A stretch of DNA of 64,000 nucleotides from an uncultured Synechococcus sp. (GCA_937911865.1 CALDSK010000145.1:1-64000), one strand, 5' to 3'. Shown: positions 19,651-28,547, numbered from the stretch's first letter. Numbers and translations are program-made. Notes: generated by a model not told the origin, from the letters alone.

Positions 19651-20115
19651 GTAGAATAGACGTACTACGATTCATGCGTACTGACTCTGTACGGTCTTAC
19701 CTACGGTCTTATAAAGGTAATTGAAGGAGGGTAGTCGAATAAAAGCCTCCGGGCTAAGCGTATGGAGAAGCCTCTACTTCAATAAAAAATATCGTAAAGA
19801 ATGGGTTGCATAATTACACGTTTGCATATAAGCTCAGCGCACTATCAACCATGTAGCTAAATACACAAATCACTGACGTAAAAAAGACATCGGGCGTTTT
19901 CGACAGGTCATCATCGACAATAAGATTTACTCTGGCTGAGCGATTGTCAATGACTTGAATCTGATGCAGGCTCCTCTCTTGAACCCAAGTCTTGAACCCA
20001 AGTTCCTGGTCAACGTGTCACTAGCTTCTTGTCACTAGCTCCTGTTATCTAACCTTCGTATTTATTTCAGCAGATAGCTTAGCTTTCTTTTTTAGCTCTC
20101 TTCTTTTGCTTTCTT
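19651..20115. other. Intergenic region before scpA
   Basis: About 465 bases without an ORF. Direct duplications CTTGAACCCAAGT (19978-19990 and 19991-20003) and GTCACTAGCT (20017 and 20031 on). The stretch 19720-19790 is purine rich (GAAGGAGGGTAG) and could hold a small RNA, but no defined structure was found. Confidence 0.45.
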
Positions 20116-20979
20116 ATGGCCAGTTCTCTAGCCCAGGGCGCGATCGCATTTCTCATTGACCTTGCTGAAAAAGGTGAAATCGACCCCTGGGACGTTCAAG
20201 TCATCGACGTTATTGATCGTTTCTTAAAAACGCTGAAAGATCAGCCCTTAATCAAAAAGCCAACAGAGGCGGGACGCTCGTCTTACGAGTCGAGCCTGAC
20301 AGAATCCGGGCAGGCCTTTTTGTACGCGTCGATGCTGGTGCTGCTAAAGGCCGACACGCTGGTACGCCACGAGTTAGAACAACAAGAAGAAGCGTTTGAA
20401 GACGACTTTTTTGATAGTGAAGAAGACTACGGTGCGACCGAGCTGCCCAAGAATTTAGAACAGCATATTCATCGAAGGGCCGTGGCACCGCCACCTGCGA
20501 AAAGACAGGTGACGCTAAGTGAACTGATTGAGCAGCTAGAGGCGATCGCAGTGGCGATGAGTGAGCCTTCTAGAGTGCGATCGCGCCGCGCAAAACCTCA
20601 CTCTAAAAAAGACGCCGTTCGCGCTATCTCTGAACTAGCACACCAGGAAAACCTGAGCGAAATCGCCGACGCCCTCAACGACTTTTTAGAAACTCACTGG
20701 GACGACGTGTTCGAAGACACCGTCAACTGGATGGACTTCGAGCTGTTGCTCACACACTGGACTAACTTCCGCCCAGAAATTTTAGGTGGCCCGATTGAGG
20801 GCGAACTCACCGAATCAGACTATAAGCACGAAAAAGTAGGTGTTTTTTGGGGCCTACTCTTTCTCACCTCGCAGTCCAAGGTAGAGCTTCTGCAAGAGAA
20901 CTTTTATCAGGACCTAAAAGTCCGTCAGCTGAACGAAATTACCCTCGCAGAAGTCCCTGCTTACGCGTTGCCAGATTGA
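20116..20979 (+). CDS. scpA: Segregation and condensation protein A
   Basis: 287 residues. ScpA is the kleisin that joins SMC and ScpB in chromosome condensation. The N-terminal SMC-binding signature AIAFLIDLAEKGEIDPWDVQVIDV (split across residues 9-32), YASMLVLLKADTLVRHELE and the C-terminal winged-helix ending (VGVFWGLLFLTSQSKVELLQ, YQDLKVRQL) all match. scpB is not in the window. Confidence 0.94.
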   Translation: MASSLAQGAIAFLIDLAEKGEIDPWDVQVIDVIDRFLKTLKDQPLIKKPTEAGRSSYESSLTESGQAFLYASMLVLLKADTLVRHELEQQEEAFEDDFFDSEEDYGATELPKNLEQHIHRRAVAPPPAKRQVTLSELIEQLEAIAVAMSEPSRVRSRRAKPHSKKDAVRAISELAHQENLSEIADALNDFLETHWDDVFEDTVNWMDFELLLTHWTNFRPEILGGPIEGELTESDYKHEKVGVFWGLLFLTSQSKVELLQENFYQDLKVRQLNEITLAEVPAYALPD

Positions 20980-20992
20980 TCTTGAATGCGTC

Positions 20993-21826
20993 TTAACTTG
21001 CCGCTTGAGAGATTGCCCTGAACTGTTGTTCTGTTGCTTCATCCGCTGGGAACATACACTCTAATCGCAGCTCTTGCAGCGTAATATCTTGGGGGGTGCC
21101 CAAAGTTGTGAGTGTGGTGAAAAAACTCAACTGTTTTCCGCCTTTGCTGAAGTTGATGGTCAACAGGGGCAAATGCCAATTTTCTTCTGTTGGTAGTTGC
21201 CAGAGGGCTTTGATATCTGGATAGTCGAGAATCTCATTGAAAAGCGTTTTTGTCTTTGCATCAGGCCCTTCAGCCAAACATTCTCGATGAACTCGGTGAA
21301 TTAGATAGGGTGCTATCGTCTCCCAATTCTCTACATACGGCCTAATTCCTTCGGGATGCAGTGTCAGCTTCATCAAGTTAAGTCCAATAGACTCAGGGAC
21401 CTGCGCATCGCCTAGCAGCCAGCCAAGGAAATTAGCAGCGCCTTGATTGCTAGTCATCTGGTTCCAATAGCGATCCATCACAAAGGCCGGATAGGGCTCC
21501 TGCTGACGCAGCGTAAACGCTAGCGCCTTGCGAATCGGCGCGACTTCTGGTGCGGATAGATCAAACTCTGAATAGATCGGTGCAAAGCCAGCCGTGGTTA
21601 GCATTTTGTTTTGTTGCCGCAGTGGAATATCCAAGACAGCGGCTAGCTTTAGTACCATATCGCGGCTGGGCTGCGATCGCCCTGACTCTATAAAGCTAAT
21701 GTGGCGCTGCGAGACATCGCTGGCCATGGAAAGATCCCACTGGCTAAAGCTACGCTGCGATCGCCAATACTTCAACAACGCACCAAACGCATTATCAGCT
21801 TTATTAGCTTTCATTGTTTGCGCCAT
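20993..21826 (-). CDS. XRE-family regulator with MmyB-like ligand-binding domain
   Basis: 277 residues. Residues 12-70 form a Cro/CI helix-turn-helix (FSQWDLSMASDVSQRHISFIE, SRDMVLKLAAVLDIPL). Residues 95-270 match the MmyB-like C-terminal domain (PYPAFVMDRYWNQMTSNQGAANFLGWLL, IRPYVENWETIAPYLI), a PAS-like ligand pocket. It is divergent from a small membrane-protein gene starting at 22015, which it may control; the 190-bp gap contains CCAGTTGCTT repeats that could be part of an operator. Confidence 0.9.
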   Translation of the reverse strand: MAQTMKANKADNAFGALLKYWRSQRSFSQWDLSMASDVSQRHISFIESGRSQPSRDMVLKLAAVLDIPLRQQNKMLTTAGFAPIYSEFDLSAPEVAPIRKALAFTLRQQEPYPAFVMDRYWNQMTSNQGAANFLGWLLGDAQVPESIGLNLMKLTLHPEGIRPYVENWETIAPYLIHRVHRECLAEGPDAKTKTLFNEILDYPDIKALWQLPTEENWHLPLLTINFSKGGKQLSFFTTLTTLGTPQDITLQELRLECMFPADEATEQQFRAISQAAS

Positions 21827-21930
21827 ATCGCTTAGCTCCTACAACAATTAGCCGCTGTTATTACCTCACAGGTAATTGAATCTATTATCTCTTATTGGCA
21901 CCATAAAAACGTCAGCGCATACAGTATCTC

Positions 21931-21970
21931 TCCAGTTGCTTCAGCCAGTTGCTTGAGCCAGTTGTTTAAG
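21931..21970. repeat. 13-14 bp tandem repeat in the divergent gap
   Basis: CCAGTTGCTTCAG, CCAGTTGCTTGAG, CCAGTTGTTTAAG: three degenerate copies between the XRE regulator and the DUF2834-like gene. Confidence 0.8.
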
Positions 21971-22014
21971 ACACTCGCTATAGCTGACAAAACCAAAATA
22001 TGAGGATTCACACC

Positions 22015-22389
22015 ATGGATTCAGTTCAAAATAGATCCACTCAAAACGCAGCCGCCTCAACGACTCACGCCCCTCTGTACCTAGTCTGCCTGGTGCTCAG
22101 CGTGATCATTTCGTGGGGCATCTTTGCGCAGTTTCTATTGGAGGGCAATGCGTCGTTCGGTCACTTTTTCGAGCAAGCTTTCGCCAATCCAATCGCCACG
22201 TTGGTTTCGAGTGATGTTCTCCTTTCAGCCGCTATTTTTCTACGCTTTGCCCAGCTAGAACTCAACCGTCTCAACATGCCATCTAACCGATTAGCCCTTT
22301 ATACGCTGGTGACTTTCTCCGTTGGCGTCTGCGGCTCACTGTCCCTCTTTCTCTATCAGCGAGAGAATTGGCTTGAAAAAAGTCGATAG
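22015..22389 (+). CDS. DUF2834-like small membrane protein
   Basis: 124 residues from the ATG at 22015, which has GAGGAT eight bases upstream; another ATG at 22000 lies ahead of this ribosome binding site. Three hydrophobic segments (about 25-45, 67-85 and 97-115). The pattern ISWGIFAQFLLEGN with FFEQAFANPIA and SSDVLLSAAIFLRF fits the DUF2834 family of unknown function. It is divergent from the MmyB-type regulator. Confidence 0.75.
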   Translation: MDSVQNRSTQNAAASTTHAPLYLVCLVLSVIISWGIFAQFLLEGNASFGHFFEQAFANPIATLVSSDVLLSAAIFLRFAQLELNRLNMPSNRLALYTLVTFSVGVCGSLSLFLYQRENWLEKSR

Positions 22390-22403
22390 AGTGCTCTTTC
22401 AAG

Positions 22404-22450
22404 TTGTTCATTAGAGACCTTTTCATTAGAGAACTGTTCATTAGAGACCT
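22404..22450. repeat. Short tandem repeat (TTCATTAGAGAxC)
   Basis: TTGTTCATTAGAGACC, TTTTCATTAGAGAAC and TGTTCATTAGAGACC in direct succession. Confidence 0.85.
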
Positions 22451-22451
22451 G

Positions 22452-22482
22452 ATGGTCCGTGACGCTATGTGACACGGACCAT
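22452..22482 (+). promoter_or_regulatory. Hairpin before the DUF6713-like gene
   Basis: Perfect 10-bp stem ATGGTCCGTG (22452-22461) with CACGGACCAT (22473-22482). No T tract follows, and the ribosome binding site AGAGGT comes eight bases later, so a regulatory or mRNA-stabilising role is as likely as termination. Confidence 0.5.
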
Positions 22483-22501
22483 AGTCTTAAGAGGTAACAC
22501 G

Positions 22502-22870
22502 ATGTCAGCATTTCTTTACTATTTAGGGTTTTCTCTGCTAATCGCGCATGAAATAGATGCCGCTATTCAGCGCGAATGGAAACTGTTGTATATCTTTAGA
22601 CGGCTACCGGAACAAACGGCTATACCCTATTTCGTCGCGCTGCACGTTCCACTGTTCACGCTGCTGTTATATCTAACCAATCATGACTCAAACGACATTC
22701 AACAGAGTTCCAGGCTTGCGATCGCACTCTTCCTTATCATCCATGCGGCTCTTCACAAAAGGCTAGAACCTCATGCTCTCTACAAATTTCACTCACCCCT
22801 TTCAAAAGGCCTGATTTACGGCGGCGGTTTGGTAGGATTTGCATACTGTATGCTCATGCTTACAGCCTGA
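22502..22870 (+). CDS. DUF6713-like small membrane protein
   Basis: 122 residues from ATG 22502, chosen because AGAGGT lies just upstream; the frame is open from 22469. Four hydrophobic segments. N-terminal LGFSLLIAHEIDAAIQREWKLLYIFRRLPE and HVPLFTLLLYL match the DUF6713 pattern of small integral proteins with an HE(I/L)D motif. Function unknown. Probably in one unit with the neighbouring DUF2834-like gene. Confidence 0.65.
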   Translation: MSAFLYYLGFSLLIAHEIDAAIQREWKLLYIFRRLPEQTAIPYFVALHVPLFTLLLYLTNHDSNDIQQSSRLAIALFLIIHAALHKRLEPHALYKFHSPLSKGLIYGGGLVGFAYCMLMLTA

Positions 22871-22887
22871 TAACTGTGATCTTTTCG

Positions 22888-23211
22888 ATGAATATCTTGT
22901 TTATTTGCAGTCGTAACCAGTGGCGCAGTCCTACTGCGGAAAGCGTCTGGCGCAACCGCTCGGGCCTCTCCACCCGTTCAGCTGGAACTAGCCGCAACGC
23001 CAGACGTAAGGTAACCGCTGCCGATATTCGCTGGGCAGATACCATTATGGTGATGGAACACAAGCATAAAGATAGACTGACCACAGAATTCACCCGCCTG
23101 ATAAAGAACAAAACGCTTTACGTTTTAGACATTCCAGATGAGTACAAGTTTATGGACCCGGACCTTGTAGAGCACTTTGAAGCAGCTATTCCAGCCCTGC
23201 TCAATTTATGA
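22888..23211 (+). CDS. Small tyrosine phosphatase-like protein
   Basis: 107 residues from ATG 22888 (a GTG at 22876 is possible). Starts MNILFICSRNQWRSPTAE: the CX5R phosphatase loop is C7-R13, as in low-molecular-weight protein tyrosine phosphatases. A late DIPDEYKFMDPDL supplies candidate general-acid aspartates. Shorter than classical LMW-PTPs (about 150), matching the compact prokaryotic subfamily. Its TGA overlaps the ATG of the protease gene by four bases (ATGA), so the two are translationally coupled. Confidence 0.82.
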   Translation: MNILFICSRNQWRSPTAESVWRNRSGLSTRSAGTSRNARRKVTAADIRWADTIMVMEHKHKDRLTTEFTRLIKNKTLYVLDIPDEYKFMDPDLVEHFEAAIPALLNL

Positions 23212-24002
23212 TCATCCGTCACGACATCGACCCTGACCGCTACCTTGTCGAACCGGTAAAATTTCCGGCAGTGTTTGCAGTCGATAGCTTTCAAGAAGAA
23301 GTCCTAGTTACCTATGACAAAATCGATGAGCTCTTAAAGCCCAGCCTGCTCCCTTCTGTTCAACCAGCCCCCGAGTTTTACACCCGCTATGACGGTATGG
23401 GAATGCTAATTCGCCCCGATTGGGTGTTAAGTGCTGCTCACGTATCCACAGAACTCTCATCAGAAAAAGAGATTGAGATTGCAGGACACACTTACCCGAT
23501 AAAAGACATTGTTCTGCATCCTGGTTTTCGTAACTACAGTGCAAACAAAGAGATGGCTGAGAATGATATTGCACTTATTCAGCTAAGTCACTCGGTCAAT
23601 AATGTTGACCCACTGCCACTGTACAAACAAAAAGATGAGCTAGGCACAGTGGTCACATTTGTGGGGCAAGGAGACTATGGTAATGGACTGATTGGGCCAG
23701 ACGAAGTAGATGGCAAAATGCGAACAGCCACCAATCGCGTTGAGAAAACAGACGATCAGTGGCTGATATTTAAGTTTGACGCGCCGCCTGAGTGCACTGA
23801 GCTAGAAGGTATTTCAGGCCCGGGAGATAGTGGTGGACCGGCTTTGATTAAAACGGATGAGGGGTGGGCGATCGCAGGTATCAGCTCTGGTCAACACGAC
23901 CACGGGCAAAATCTGGGCGAAGGTCGCTACGGCGTATGGGAATACTATACCCGCGTTTCGTTTCAGCTAGACTGGATTGAGTCTATTGTGGAAAGTAAAT
24001 GA
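23208..24002 (+). CDS. Trypsin-like serine protease, no signal peptide
   Basis: 264 residues. Catalytic triad is complete: H78 in LSAAHV, D120 in ENDIALIQL, S208 in GPGDSGGPALI. No signal peptide or transmembrane segment is visible, unusual for the trypsin fold in bacteria and suggesting a cytoplasmic target. The start codon overlaps the stop of the phosphatase-like gene, so the two products probably act together. Specificity pocket residues were not assigned. Confidence 0.87.
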   Translation: MIIRHDIDPDRYLVEPVKFPAVFAVDSFQEEVLVTYDKIDELLKPSLLPSVQPAPEFYTRYDGMGMLIRPDWVLSAAHVSTELSSEKEIEIAGHTYPIKDIVLHPGFRNYSANKEMAENDIALIQLSHSVNNVDPLPLYKQKDELGTVVTFVGQGDYGNGLIGPDEVDGKMRTATNRVEKTDDQWLIFKFDAPPECTELEGISGPGDSGGPALIKTDEGWAIAGISSGQHDHGQNLGEGRYGVWEYYTRVSFQLDWIESIVESK

Positions 24003-24060
24003 CTGTTGCTCAATCTTGTGACATGAACATCAAGGTATGATGTAGCTGGAGGCCTGAACT

Positions 24061-24537
24061 ATGCCAAAAACGCTAACTATTGAGCTGCCAGATAACCTGG
24101 AGCAGAATCTAGGGTTGTCTACAAATACAGCGGACGACTCCTTGAAGGGAATCATTTTAGATACTCTAAATGCATTAGCAGAGCTGATAAAAGCCTTACA
24201 AGATGCAGAGACTAGCAACAGAATGCAGGCCGCTGAGAGATTAGGCGATATGCGAGCAGAATTGGCTATTCATGCCTTATCTCAAGCGCTACACGATGAT
24301 GAGATGTCTGTTCGATACAGTGCACAAGAGGCGCTGCAAAAAATCGGCACTAATGAAGCACTCAATCTGCTCGATGCATACCTAAGCACTCAATCAACTA
24401 TTCCTACCCTCGATCCTGACTATGCCCCACTCTTGTCTCTAATTGGAACCATCGAACTCGACGTCACTGACTTGGGCAAAAATCACGACAGATACATAGC
24501 AGAAGAGCTAGAACGAGAGCTACGATCTGATGAATAA
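24061..24537 (+). CDS. HEAT-repeat protein, putative antitoxin partner of a PIN toxin
   Basis: 158 residues. N-terminal KTLTIELPDNLEQNLGLS resembles the short strand-helix start of cyanobacterial antitoxins. Residues 40-105 contain HEAT-like repeats (AERLGDMRAELAIHALSQAL, SVRYSAQEALQKIGTNEAL). The gene overlaps the next one (PIN domain) by eight bases, as in toxin-antitoxin operons. No DNA-binding domain is evident. Confidence 0.65.
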   Translation: MPKTLTIELPDNLEQNLGLSTNTADDSLKGIILDTLNALAELIKALQDAETSNRMQAAERLGDMRAELAIHALSQALHDDEMSVRYSAQEALQKIGTNEALNLLDAYLSTQSTIPTLDPDYAPLLSLIGTIELDVTDLGKNHDRYIAEELERELRSDE

Positions 24538-24946
24538 TCTATTCGTAGATACAGCCGGATGGGCGAATCTCTTCATCGTCTCAGAAGAACATCATAAAAA
24601 AGCGGCTGCGTATATCTACGAGGCACAAAGAACCAGACAAAAGCTTGCGACGACTAACTACATTGTGGCAGAGCTAGTTGCTCTTTTAGGCAGTCGCTAT
24701 CAACTATCCAGGCAACAAGTGTTTCGCTATGTCGATAGCATAAAGAAAACACCCTCTATTCAAATCTTTCATATCGATGAGCTTACCGACACTGAAGCTT
24801 GGAAGCTATGTAAAAGTCGGCCAGACGAGGCTTGGTCGTTAGTAGACAGCAGCTCATTCATAGTGATGAAACAGCTTTTTATTTCAACAGCACTAACAAC
24901 TGACAAGCATTTTGAGCAAGCAGGATTTGTTCACTTGCTGAAGTAA
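24530..24946 (+). CDS. PIN-domain ribonuclease (VapC-like)
   Basis: 138 residues. The four conserved acidic residues of the PIN active site are D7 (FVDTAG), E48 (VAELVALL), D106 (WSLVDSSSF) and D125 (LTTDKHFEQAGF). PIN toxins are magnesium-dependent ribonucleases that cut tRNA or other RNA. Its start overlaps the HEAT-repeat gene. Followed by a convergent terminator shared with ctaE. Confidence 0.9.
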   Translation: MNNLFVDTAGWANLFIVSEEHHKKAAAYIYEAQRTRQKLATTNYIVAELVALLGSRYQLSRQQVFRYVDSIKKTPSIQIFHIDELTDTEAWKLCKSRPDEAWSLVDSSSFIVMKQLFISTALTTDKHFEQAGFVHLLK

Positions 24947-24974
24947 GAAGTCCTAGTTAAATCAATCTTGGCGT

Positions 24975-25012
24975 AAAAAAACAAAAGAGGCACAGCATAC
25001 ATGTTGCACCTC
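24975..25012 (-). terminator. Terminator of the ctaCDE operon
   Basis: On the minus strand, GAGGTGCAACA pairs with TGCTGTGCCTC (one mismatch, two wobbles) around loop TGTA, followed by TTTTGTTTTTTT. It lies about 50 bases past the ctaE stop. Confidence 0.8.
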
Positions 25013-25059
25013 TCACCCATATCTCAAGGTTCCTGTAACTCAAACAAATGAGATTCAAC

Positions 25060-25680
25060 TTACCAGAGATACAGCAAAACAAAGAGAATAATCCAGATGA
25101 CGTCGACGAAGTGCCAATAGAGCTCTACAGCTTCGATGCCAAAGTGATTTTCGCTAGAGTAGTGCTTTGGATCGCGGTTACGCCAGAGGACTGCGAGCAT
25201 CAGCAGTAGGCCGACAAATACGTGGAGGCCGTGAAAGCCAGTGAGCACATAGAACGTGCTGGCAAAGAGATTTTCTCTTAGGCCGAATTCTAAGTTGGCG
25301 TATTCATAGCCCTGGCCGAGTAAGAAAATTGCACCCATGATTGCCGTAATACCAAACCAGGTAAGAACGCCTTTAGAATCGTCCTGCTTGGCGGCAGTAT
25401 CGGCTTTATGGATGACAAAACTACTGGAAATCAGAATAAGAGAGTTGATGCCGGGCAGCAAAATCTCCAGCTCTGGGGTGCCTTCGGGTGGCCATTCTGT
25501 GGCCACCAGGCGGAAGGTGATGTAGGCAACAAAGAGGCCAAGGAACAACATACTCTCAGCGCATAGAAACACCAAGATGCCAAACATTCGATGGTCGGGA
25601 TGCTCTTCATGATGACCATGGGCCTCTTCTTGAGCGAGATTAAGGGTGCCTTCGGCAGTGGTGTTGATGGAGCCTTGCAT
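25060..25680 (-). CDS. ctaE: Cytochrome c oxidase subunit III
   Basis: 206 residues with five hydrophobic segments; the short cyanobacterial form that lacks the first two helices of the seven-helix type. Conserved ESMLFLGLFVAYITFR, GFHGLHVFVGL and the ending VELYWHFVDVIWIILFVLLYLW are typical. It supports the stability of the catalytic subunit. Last gene of ctaC-ctaD-ctaE, 41 bases after ctaD. Confidence 0.96.
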   Translation of the reverse strand: MQGSINTTAEGTLNLAQEEAHGHHEEHPDHRMFGILVFLCAESMLFLGLFVAYITFRLVATEWPPEGTPELEILLPGINSLILISSSFVIHKADTAAKQDDSKGVLTWFGITAIMGAIFLLGQGYEYANLEFGLRENLFASTFYVLTGFHGLHVFVGLLLMLAVLWRNRDPKHYSSENHFGIEAVELYWHFVDVIWIILFVLLYLW

Positions 25681-25721
25681 GGTTTAGAAAGTTTGGAGAA
25701 CTGGGGAATGGGAAAAGATGA

Positions 25722-27401
25722 CTAAGAGACGGGTGCAGGCACCGCGTGGGCGTAGAGTTCTTCTGGATCTTCTTCGGCAATGTAGCCAAGGCCGTAGTCG
25801 TAAGGGCCAGTTTTTAGCACAGGAAGTTCTTCAAAATTCTCTAGCTCTGGGGGAGAGAGCGTCTGCCACTCTAGCGTGAGGGCTCTCCAAGGGTTAGCGG
25901 GGGCCTTTTTGCCATAGCGCCAGCTCCAAATCGCGTTGATGAGGAAAGGAATGGTAGAAACGGCCATGATGTAAGAGCCGATAGTGGCTAGAACATTCAG
26001 ATCCGTGAATTGAGGATCGTAGAGCGCAATGCGGCGATTCATACCGCGCAGGCCCAGCTCATGCATCGGCATGAAGGTGAGGTTCATGCCAACGAAGGTG
26101 AGAACAAAGTGGATTTTGCCCCAGAATTCGTTCATCATGCGGCCTGTCATCTTTGGGAACCAGTGATAGACAGACATGAAAATGCCGAAGACAGATGCGC
26201 CGAACAAAACATAGTGGAAGTGAGCCACCACAAAGTAAGTGTCGTGCACATGAATGTCAAAGGGAACGGCTGCCAGCATAACGCCGCTGATGCCGCCGAT
26301 TAGGAATAAGGCAATAAAGCCAAGCGCGAATAGCATGGCGCTGGTGTAAGCAATCTTGCCGCGCCACAGGGTAGCGACCCAGCCGAATACTTTAATGCCA
26401 GTGGGAACAGCGATCACCATGGTTGTGATCATGAAGAACATGCGCAACCAGGGAGGCGTACCGCTGGTGAACATGTGGTGAGCCCAAACGATCAGGCCCA
26501 GGAAGCTGATGACGATGGATGAGTAAGCGATCGCACGATAGCCAAAAATAGGCTTACGCGCATGCACTGCAATCACATCACTAATCGCCCCGAACAGCGG
26601 CAATACAAAGATATAAACAGCAGGGTGAGAATAGAACCAGAACATATGCTGGTAAACCACCGGATTACCGCCGCCGGTAGGGTTAAAGAAAGCTGTTCCG
26701 GCCAGCAAATCGAATGCTAATAGAATCAGCGCGCCTGCTAACACAGGCGTACTTATCAAAATCAGCAGGGATGTGGCGATCATCGCCCAGCAGAACAGCG
26801 GCATTTTAGTGAGCGGCATGCTGGGCACACGCATTTTGAGAATGGTCACCAAAAAGTTCAGTCCGCCCAGAATAGACGCTGTTCCACCGACAAGAATGCT
26901 CATGATCCAGATGCCCTCACCTAGCGCGCCGGTTGTCAGGCTCAGCGGTGGATAGGATGTCCAGCCAGCGCTAGGCGGCTCGAAAAAGAAGCTGCCGATC
27001 AGCATCAGGCCAGAAGGCGGGATCAGCCAAAAGGCGATCGCATTCAACCGAGGAAAGGCCATATCCCTGGCGCCAATCATCAGCGGAATCAGGTAGTTGG
27101 CCAGTCCCGCGCCCGCTGGCACAATCCACAAAAACAGCATCACCGTACCGTGAAGCGTCAGAATGCCGTTATAGACATCTGGCGTTACGATGTCCGGTGC
27201 TGGCGTCGCTAGCTCTGTGCGCATGACGGTCGCTAGCGCGCCGCCTACCAGATAAAAGAAGAATGCTGTGACTAAATACTGAATACCAATCACTTTGTGA
27301 TCGGTGCAAAAGGTAAAGTAGTCGGTCCATTTACGCTCATTGCCCAGAAGCATTTTGGGTTCTTCTGGCAGGGGCGTTTTTGGTTTTGAAGTAGTTGTCA
27401 T
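25722..27401 (-). CDS. ctaD: Cytochrome c oxidase subunit I
   Basis: 559 residues, twelve hydrophobic helices. It holds heme a and the heme a3-CuB oxygen-reduction site. Heme a ligand H84 in LTLHGTVMLFLW; CuB ligands in FWFYSHPAVY and IVWAHHMFTSG; heme a3/a histidines in DTYFVVAHFHYVLFG. Helix VI reads YSHPAVY rather than GHPEVY, so the proton-channel glutamate is replaced by the Tyr-Ser motif of type A2 heme-copper oxidases. It sits between ctaC and ctaE in the usual cyanobacterial order. Confidence 0.97.
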   Translation of the reverse strand: MTTTSKPKTPLPEEPKMLLGNERKWTDYFTFCTDHKVIGIQYLVTAFFFYLVGGALATVMRTELATPAPDIVTPDVYNGILTLHGTVMLFLWIVPAGAGLANYLIPLMIGARDMAFPRLNAIAFWLIPPSGLMLIGSFFFEPPSAGWTSYPPLSLTTGALGEGIWIMSILVGGTASILGGLNFLVTILKMRVPSMPLTKMPLFCWAMIATSLLILISTPVLAGALILLAFDLLAGTAFFNPTGGGNPVVYQHMFWFYSHPAVYIFVLPLFGAISDVIAVHARKPIFGYRAIAYSSIVISFLGLIVWAHHMFTSGTPPWLRMFFMITTMVIAVPTGIKVFGWVATLWRGKIAYTSAMLFALGFIALFLIGGISGVMLAAVPFDIHVHDTYFVVAHFHYVLFGASVFGIFMSVYHWFPKMTGRMMNEFWGKIHFVLTFVGMNLTFMPMHELGLRGMNRRIALYDPQFTDLNVLATIGSYIMAVSTIPFLINAIWSWRYGKKAPANPWRALTLEWQTLSPPELENFEELPVLKTGPYDYGLGYIAEEDPEELYAHAVPAPVS

Positions 27402-27491
27402 ACCCGCCTTAGTCGTTACGTCGAATCAGGAAAAAGCTGTTGTTTGTGTCAGCTATTTGTAGCGTGAGCTACGAAAAGAGAACAGAAAAGT

Positions 27492-28547
27492 CTAGTGAGC
27501 GTGACTGTGATGCGTCATGGCACTGTCTTCAGCACTGGCGCGGAGTGCAGCCAAACGCTCTGGGGCAACAGCTAGCTGTAAAGGTTCTACAAAGGGCTCT
27601 AGATATTCAGCGTCCGTCCGTGCGGTATGGGTGCGATCACTCTTAACAGAAGGCACCGATGCCACTGTCTCACCGGTATCTAGTGCGGCCAGTCGTTCAG
27701 CAACCCAGGCATCGTAGTCTTCGGGTGAATGGACAATCAGCTGCGTGCGCATACCGCCGTGATAAGGACCACACAGCTCAGCACAGACCACCGGATACGT
27801 GCCTTCGCGGTTCGCATTGATTACCAGCTTCGTCTCCTGTCCCGGAATCATATCCTGCTTAATGCGAAACTCCGGCAACCAAAAAGCATGCAGTACATCC
27901 TGCGCGTTCAAATTAATTCGCACGGGTTGCCCCGCAGGCACATGCAGCTCACCGTCTACGATCCCATTTGGATAGTTAAAAATGAAGGCATACTGCAAAC
28001 CCTGCACATCTACAGAAAGCCCTTCATCTACAGCATCTGGAGACACACCCAAACCGGCCTCGCTCACCTGATCTTCCAGCGGCAGCTCACCGAGGGCTGT
28101 TGTTGAACCGCCCGTCACAGCGTCAGCAGCATAGGCCACCTCAACTGTTTTAGTCGGTCCACCCATGTCGTGGTCCATCAGCTCTAGGCCACCCATCCGG
28201 GTGTAAATATCAAAGCTGTAGATTGAAATGCCTAAAACAACAACCGCCGGGATCGCTGTCCAGACAATTTCCAACGGAATATTGCCTTCAAGATGCTCAC
28301 CGTCGCCCTCATCGCCATCTTTGCGGCGAAAACGAATCGCGGAGTACACCAAAGCCCCCTCAACCAGCAAAAACAAACCAAAGCCAATGGTCATCATTGC
28401 ATCGAATAGGCCATCTACTAGTTCAGCTTCTTCAGAAGCAGCAACAGGCATCAACCCGTGATTTTGACCATACCAAAGGCTAGCCAGGGTCAACAAAATG
28501 CCAATTAAAAGGGTAACGATAGAACTTGGAATTTTCACAGTGCTCAT
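27492..28547 (-). CDS. ctaC: Cytochrome c oxidase subunit II
   Basis: 351 residues. Three hydrophobic segments (9-28, 52-72, 92-112) anchor it; the soluble cupredoxin domain carries the CuA centre: H220, C255, E257, C259, H263 and M266 in CAELCGPYHGGM. It takes electrons from cytochrome c6 or plastocyanin. No heme c domain is fused. A His-rich tail (THHSHAH) ends the protein. First gene of ctaCDE, with a 1 kb non-coding region upstream. Confidence 0.97.
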   Translation of the reverse strand: MSTVKIPSSIVTLLIGILLTLASLWYGQNHGLMPVAASEEAELVDGLFDAMMTIGFGLFLLVEGALVYSAIRFRRKDGDEGDGEHLEGNIPLEIVWTAIPAVVVLGISIYSFDIYTRMGGLELMDHDMGGPTKTVEVAYAADAVTGGSTTALGELPLEDQVSEAGLGVSPDAVDEGLSVDVQGLQYAFIFNYPNGIVDGELHVPAGQPVRINLNAQDVLHAFWLPEFRIKQDMIPGQETKLVINANREGTYPVVCAELCGPYHGGMRTQLIVHSPEDYDAWVAERLAALDTGETVASVPSVKSDRTHTARTDAEYLEPFVEPLQLAVAPERLAALRASAEDSAMTHHSHAH

